64,000 bases of DNA, taken from the NCBI GenBank assembly GCA_034669045.1, contig JAXDOD010000102.1:1-64000 (forward strand), in the 5' to 3' direction. Below, piece by piece: positions 60,741 to 64,000 of this stretch; position 1 is the first letter of the stretch, and every line of letters starts with the position of its first letter. The notes below the pieces were generated by a model. That model did not search any database. It saw only the letters and a list, made by a program, of their open reading frames with translations, and was not told the origin of the DNA. A program made the translations under genes and the position numbers. Origin of the DNA: VAZQ01 sp034669045 (GTDB taxonomy: Bacteria; Pseudomonadota; Alphaproteobacteria; Rhizobiales; Xanthobacteraceae).

Positions 60741-62002
60741 CAGCGATCGCTTCCGATGTCGTCGGGCCACGGCGTCAAACCGGTCGTGACCCCCGCTGCG
60801 AAGCGCCTGAGATCGCCGCCCTGGAACAGATGGCCGCGCACACCTGCGCTGCTCGCAGCCGCGAGGTCGGTCGGCCGGTCGCCGATAAGGAAACTCTGTT
60901 CCCGGCGCACCGGCCAATGCGCCATCAGGTCCTGCAGCATTCCACAGCCGGGTTTGCGCCAATCCGATTCATGACGGTATTCGCCGACTGCAGCTTCCGG
61001 ATGATATGGACAATAGCGAAACGCGTCGACATGCGCGCCGATCTTTCCCAGCTCCTCATTGATCCACTCGTGCAGCAGCATCACCTGCGCCTCGGGATAA
61101 AGCCCGCGCGCGACGCCGGCTTGGTTGGTCACGACGAAGACGAAAAAGCCGCCGTCGTTGAGCGACTTGATCGTCTCCTTCGCGCCCGCGATCCATTTGA
61201 ACTGGTCGGGCCGGTGCACCCAGCCATCGTCGATATTGAGCACGCCGTCGCGATCCAGGAAGGCGGCGGCGCGCGTCGTTCGCTCCGGAAGAATGAGCTG
61301 GGCGCAATCGAGGTCCTCCGGCATGCCAATGTCGATGAAAAAGCCGCCGAAGCGCTGGCCGAACACGGCCCCGCGTTCGGCGAGGCCCGGCAGCACGTCG
61401 CGTTCGAGCGAGCATGGTCCCTGCCCGATTCTGGGGCCGATCGTCTGCAGAATCTCGCGCCGGAGCCAATACACGCCGCCATTGATGAGGCCCGGACCGG
61501 CGCATTCCGGCCGCTCGGCAAAGCGCACGATGCGCGAGCCCTGCAAGGCTACCGTGCCGTAGCGGCTGGCGTCGGCGACCTCACGCAACGCAAGCTTGGC
61601 GATCCACGGGCCATCGGACGGACCACAGGCGAGGTCGAGCAGGTTGATGTCGAACAGGCTGTCGCCGTTGAGCAGCAGGAATTCCTCATCAAGCGCGCCG
61701 GCCGCATGAGCGAGCGCGCCGGCGGTGCCGGCCGGCTCAGGCTCCAGCACATGCGTGATCTCGAGCTCGATGTCGTGGGCGATGCGACAATGTCGCGGAA
61801 AGCGCTCGACCAGTGCCTGCGAACGGTATCCGCAGAGCAGGATCACCCGGCGGAAACCATGCCGGCCGACCTCCCGCAGCAGGTAATCCAGGAACGGCCG
61901 CCCGGCGACGTCGACCATCGGCTTGGGCAGACCACGCGTGCGCTCGCCGAGCCGCGTGCCGAGGCCGCCGACCAGGATCACGCACTGCTTGGAACGGGCC
62001 AT
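60740..62002 (-). CDS. hddC: Fused D-glycero-alpha-D-manno-heptose 1-phosphate guanylyltransferase / heptose bisphosphate phosphatase
   Basis: The 420 residues hold two enzymes. Residues 1-235 are a nucleotidyltransferase (VILVGGLGTRLGERTRGLPKPM, LLLNGDSLFDINLL) of the HddC type. Residues about 245-420 are a HAD phosphatase of the GmhB type: AAFLDRDGVLNIDDGWVHRP, VVTNQAGVARG, RKPGCGM, LIGDRPTDLAAA. The first half of the GmhB zinc loop is kept (C-P-Y-H), but the C-x-C pair before RKP reads SDW, so zinc binding is probably lost. ATG 62002 is preferred; a TTG at 62026 would overlap gmhA. The fusion joins steps 3 and 4 of the GDP-heptose route. Confidence 0.92.
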   Translation of the reverse strand: MARSKQCVILVGGLGTRLGERTRGLPKPMVDVAGRPFLDYLLREVGRHGFRRVILLCGYRSQALVERFPRHCRIAHDIELEITHVLEPEPAGTAGALAHAAGALDEEFLLLNGDSLFDINLLDLACGPSDGPWIAKLALREVADASRYGTVALQGSRIVRFAERPECAGPGLINGGVYWLRREILQTIGPRIGQGPCSLERDVLPGLAERGAVFGQRFGGFFIDIGMPEDLDCAQLILPERTTRAAAFLDRDGVLNIDDGWVHRPDQFKWIAGAKETIKSLNDGGFFVFVVTNQAGVARGLYPEAQVMLLHEWINEELGKIGAHVDAFRYCPYHPEAAVGEYRHESDWRKPGCGMLQDLMAHWPVRREQSFLIGDRPTDLAAASSAGVRGHLFQGGDLRRFAAGVTTGLTPWPDDIGSDR

Positions 62003-62018
62003 CGCGTGCACCGGCGTT

Positions 62019-62591
62019 TCACGCAAGCGCCTCCTCGACGAGTTCGCAGATCATGTGGCCGATGGCAATGTGCATCTCCTGGATCCGCGGCGTCCGCGCC
62101 GACGGCACGCAGATGCACTGGTCGCATAACGGCCGCATCCTGCCGCCGGATTCGCCGGCGAGCCCCACGGTGGCGATGCCGAGCTCGCGCGCCTGTTCGA
62201 GCGCGCGCAGAATGTTGCGGCTGGTACCGCTGGTGGAGATCGCCACCAGCACATCGCCGCCTCGCCCGATGCCTTTGACCTGGCGCGCGAACACCTCGTC
62301 GAAACTGTAGTCGTTCCCGATCGCGGTCAGCGTCGAGCTGTTGGCGTTGAGCGCCATGGCGGCGAGCGGGCCGCGCTCGACCAGGTAGCGGCCCATCAAT
62401 TCGGCGGCGAGATGCTGGGCGTCCGCCGCCGAGCCGCCGTTGCCGCAGAACATGATCTTGCCGCCGGTCCGCAGCGCCTGCGCCAGTGTTCCGGCGACCG
62501 CCTCGACGGTCTCGGCATGCCGGGTCAGCGCCTGGAAATTCCCCGCGATCTCCTCGAACGCCGAGCGCACGCGGTTCGTTTCCTTCGTCAC
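62019..62591 (-). CDS. gmhA: Phosphoheptose (sedoheptulose-7-phosphate) isomerase
   Basis: The 190 residues (GTG 62591, with AAAGG at good spacing) include FCGNGGSAADAQHLAAELMGRY, AISTSGTSRNILRALEQ, GESGGRMRPLCDQCICVPS and TPRIQEMHIAIGHMICELVE. All GmhA active-site segments are canonical. Alternative in-frame starts at 62633 and 62696 give extensions not usual in the family. It makes heptose-7-P for HddA. It lies 16 bases upstream of hddC-gmhB. The second SIS isomerase at 9823 is more divergent. Confidence 0.94.
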   Translation of the reverse strand: MTKETNRVRSAFEEIAGNFQALTRHAETVEAVAGTLAQALRTGGKIMFCGNGGSAADAQHLAAELMGRYLVERGPLAAMALNANSSTLTAIGNDYSFDEVFARQVKGIGRGGDVLVAISTSGTSRNILRALEQARELGIATVGLAGESGGRMRPLCDQCICVPSARTPRIQEMHIAIGHMICELVEEALA

Positions 62592-62692
62592 CTGCAAGCC
62601 TTTCTTTGTGATGGACGAGCTTCGTGCTGTCATTGCGGCACTCGCGCGCCCGAACTTGGCGGAAAGCCCGCGCCATTTCAAGCGCTGCACGA

Positions 62693-63664
62693 TCACGGCG
62701 CCTGCGCACGAACGAAGAACGACTGCGACCGGTTAAGCGCCAGCACCGCCTCGACCGCATCGGCCGGGAGGGGTCCAAGCGCGCTGGCCGCCGCGTTCTC
62801 ATCGACTTCCGGCACGCTGAGCATCCCTGGAATGACCGCCGAGACCGCTGGAAAGGACAGGCAGAAGCGCAACGCCGCTTGCGTGTGGGACGATCCCGGC
62901 GGATGCGGCACCGCCGCCAGAAGCTGCGCGGCGCCTTTGATCCACGCCTCGATCTGTGCCTGCGGCCAGTCGCGCCGGTGGTCCCCGGGCGGAAAAACGG
63001 TGTCGCCACGTATCGCACCCGATAGGAACCCGAAGCACAGCGGCGTGCGCGCGATAATGCCGACGCCTTGCTCGTGCGCCAACGTCAGCAGCCCGTTCTC
63101 GACCGCCCGCACGTCCATCATGTTGAGATTGACCTGCAGCGCCGACGGCCGCGCCGTTTGCAGGATTGCCAGCGCGTCCGCAGGCGACCGTGCCGACACT
63201 CCCCAGGCGCGGACCTTGCCCTGCCGCACCATCGTCTCCAGCATCTCCACCACGTCGCGACGGGCGAGCGTGTCGGGCTGCGCGTCGTGCAGCATGAACA
63301 GGTCGACGTAATCGGTCTGCAGCCGCCGCAGGCTCTGCTCGCAGGACTGCAGGATGTCCGGCGGCGCGAAGCTCGTTGTCTTGCCGCCCGCGACGTAGCC
63401 GGCCTTGGTCGCGATGACGACGCGGCTGCGCTCGGCGCGCAAGGCGCGGCCAATCAGCGTTTCGCTATGCCCGCGGCCGTAGATGCTCGACGTATCGAAG
63501 AACGTGATGCCGAGATCGAGCGCGTGCCGCAACGCCGCCAGCGAGACCGCGTCGTCGGTGTCGCCATAGGAGGCCACGCCCTCGGTCCTGCCGCCGATGC
63601 CCCAGGCGCCGAATCCGATCTCCGAGATCTCGACGTCGCTGCGGCCCAGCCGGCGGTATTTCAT
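62693..63664 (-). CDS. Aldo/keto reductase
   Basis: The 323-residue TIM-barrel enzyme has RRLGRSDVEISEIGFGAWGIGG at the start. The tetrad is visible: Asp in FFDTSSIYG, the Tyr of the same motif, Lys in IATKAG and His in FMLHDAQP. SAVIPGMLSVPEVDENAAA is the NADPH-binding end. In sugar loci such AKRs reduce or oxidise keto-sugars, or are linked to perosamine-like or deoxy-sugar pathways. ATG 63664 gives the normal length. It is upstream of gmhA in the same run, so a role on the heptose derivative is possible. Confidence 0.88.
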   Translation of the reverse strand: MKYRRLGRSDVEISEIGFGAWGIGGRTEGVASYGDTDDAVSLAALRHALDLGITFFDTSSIYGRGHSETLIGRALRAERSRVVIATKAGYVAGGKTTSFAPPDILQSCEQSLRRLQTDYVDLFMLHDAQPDTLARRDVVEMLETMVRQGKVRAWGVSARSPADALAILQTARPSALQVNLNMMDVRAVENGLLTLAHEQGVGIIARTPLCFGFLSGAIRGDTVFPPGDHRRDWPQAQIEAWIKGAAQLLAAVPHPPGSSHTQAALRFCLSFPAVSAVIPGMLSVPEVDENAAASALGPLPADAVEAVLALNRSQSFFVRAQAP

Positions 63665-63695
63665 TCGGACGATCCCGGCCCGGCAACGCGCGCGC

Positions 63696-64000
63696 TCAAT
63701 AATGGCCGGCCAGTTCTTTTTCCGGGGCGCCGGCCCGCTTGTCATAGAGGTAGGCACCCTTCTTGTTGCCCCACCACACGACCTCGCGGCACCAGGCCTG
63801 GAAGTCGTCATAGGGCTTGGAGGAGCGGTCGATGGTCTCGACCATCGGACGCACCACCAGCGTGGCCTCCTCGCCATTGCGCACCGCGTTCCAATAGCCG
63901 AGCAGGTCATAGTTCAGGCGCATGGTGAGGTCATCGCGGACGAACGGCTGGCGCACCAGCGCGCGGTTGAGCTTAACTGCCGCAGCCATGGCGTCGAGCG
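63696..64000 (-). CDS. Unidentified protein, C-terminal part (runs off window)
   Basis: The frame is open from the right edge to the stop near 63696, giving about 100 residues. An ATG at 63989 is in frame but the reading continues upstream, so the gene probably starts outside the window. Features are LVRQPFVRDDLTMRLNYDLLGYW and many Trp and Tyr near the end (WCREVVWWGNKKGAYLYD). I cannot assign a family. It is 31 bases upstream of the aldo/keto reductase on the same strand and may be co-transcribed. Confidence 0.55.
   Translation of the reverse strand, partial: LDAMAAAVKLNRALVRQPFVRDDLTMRLNYDLLGYWNAVRNGEEATLVVRPMVETIDRSSKPYDDFQAWCREVVWWGNKKGAYLYDKRAGAPEKELAGHY

Noticed and set aside
60830..62278. 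Plus-strand open frame of 482 codons over hddC-gmhB and gmhA
   Set aside because: Antisense to two clear enzymes; no motif or ribosome site.
1..64000. Wzx flippase, Wzy polymerase, initiating WecA/WbaP-type transferase and insertion sequences
   Set aside because: Looked for and not found; the 699-residue membrane protein and the EamA and UPF0104 proteins do not match Wzx or Wzy patterns.

Overview
The window is one continuous surface-polysaccharide (O-antigen/exopolysaccharide) biosynthesis region. The high GC, the codon use, the overlapping ATGA gene junctions and the beta-helix secreted proteins at the left edge suggest an alphaproteobacterium of the Bradyrhizobium/Rhodopseudomonas type (Hyphomicrobiales). 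That placement is inference; there is no rRNA or housekeeping marker here. No tRNA, rRNA, CRISPR array, transposase or phage gene was seen.

Layout. 1-443: two beta-helix-type secreted proteins on the minus strand, one cut by the window edge and one apparently truncated. 536-4159: GDP-mannose supply, with gmd and manC divergent and then an SDR reductase/epimerase. 4312-7612 (minus): a sulfotransferase-like protein with a long repeat coiled coil, and a GT2 glycosyltransferase. 7794-18469: a tight ten-gene run. It holds a two-domain GT2, a GmhA-like SIS isomerase, a GmhB-like HAD phosphatase, a transaldolase, two SDRs, a nucleotidyltransferase-PfkB kinase fusion, a Gfo/Idh oxidoreductase, a UDP-glucose-dehydrogenase relative lacking the catalytic Cys, and an SDR lacking its catalytic Tyr/Lys. 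18635-30264: a more AT-rich stretch with a GT2, three methyltransferases, a large membrane protein, a split transketolase, an LPG-synthase-TM protein, an SDR and an OafA-type acyltransferase. 30670-35241: an EamA transporter, two tandem DegT aminotransferases and a PIG-L deacetylase-like protein. 35290-38639 (minus): an AlgI/AlgJ-like O-acetylation pair, a small membrane protein and a NUDIX hydrolase. 38805-42214 (minus): rmlCBDA for dTDP-L-rhamnose. 42528-49305: a second sulfotransferase-coil protein, a short coil protein and a GT4-RgpF-like multidomain protein. 49490-58198: an SDR, two GT2s, the Wzm/Wzt ABC exporter, a methyltransferase, a UDP-xylose-synthase-type SDR, HddA kinase and an RmlC-like cupin. 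58203-63664 (minus): a large GT1-like protein, an HddC-GmhB fusion, GmhA and an aldo/keto reductase, then a partial unidentified protein.

How it works together. Wzm/Wzt with several cytoplasmic glycosyltransferases and no visible Wzx/Wzy point to ABC-transporter-dependent export. Precursors readable from the genes are GDP-mannose and a 4-keto-6-deoxy derivative, dTDP-L-rhamnose, GDP-D-glycero-alpha-D-manno-heptose (gmhA, hddA, hddC-gmhB), probably a UDP-pentose, an amino sugar (DegT pair), and one further activated sugar from the 9823-18469 operon. That operon looks like a second, modified heptose-type route. It is the best candidate here for an undescribed pathway, possibly to a higher-carbon or branched sugar. 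Decoration genes encode methyl, acetyl/acyl and perhaps sulfate transfer.
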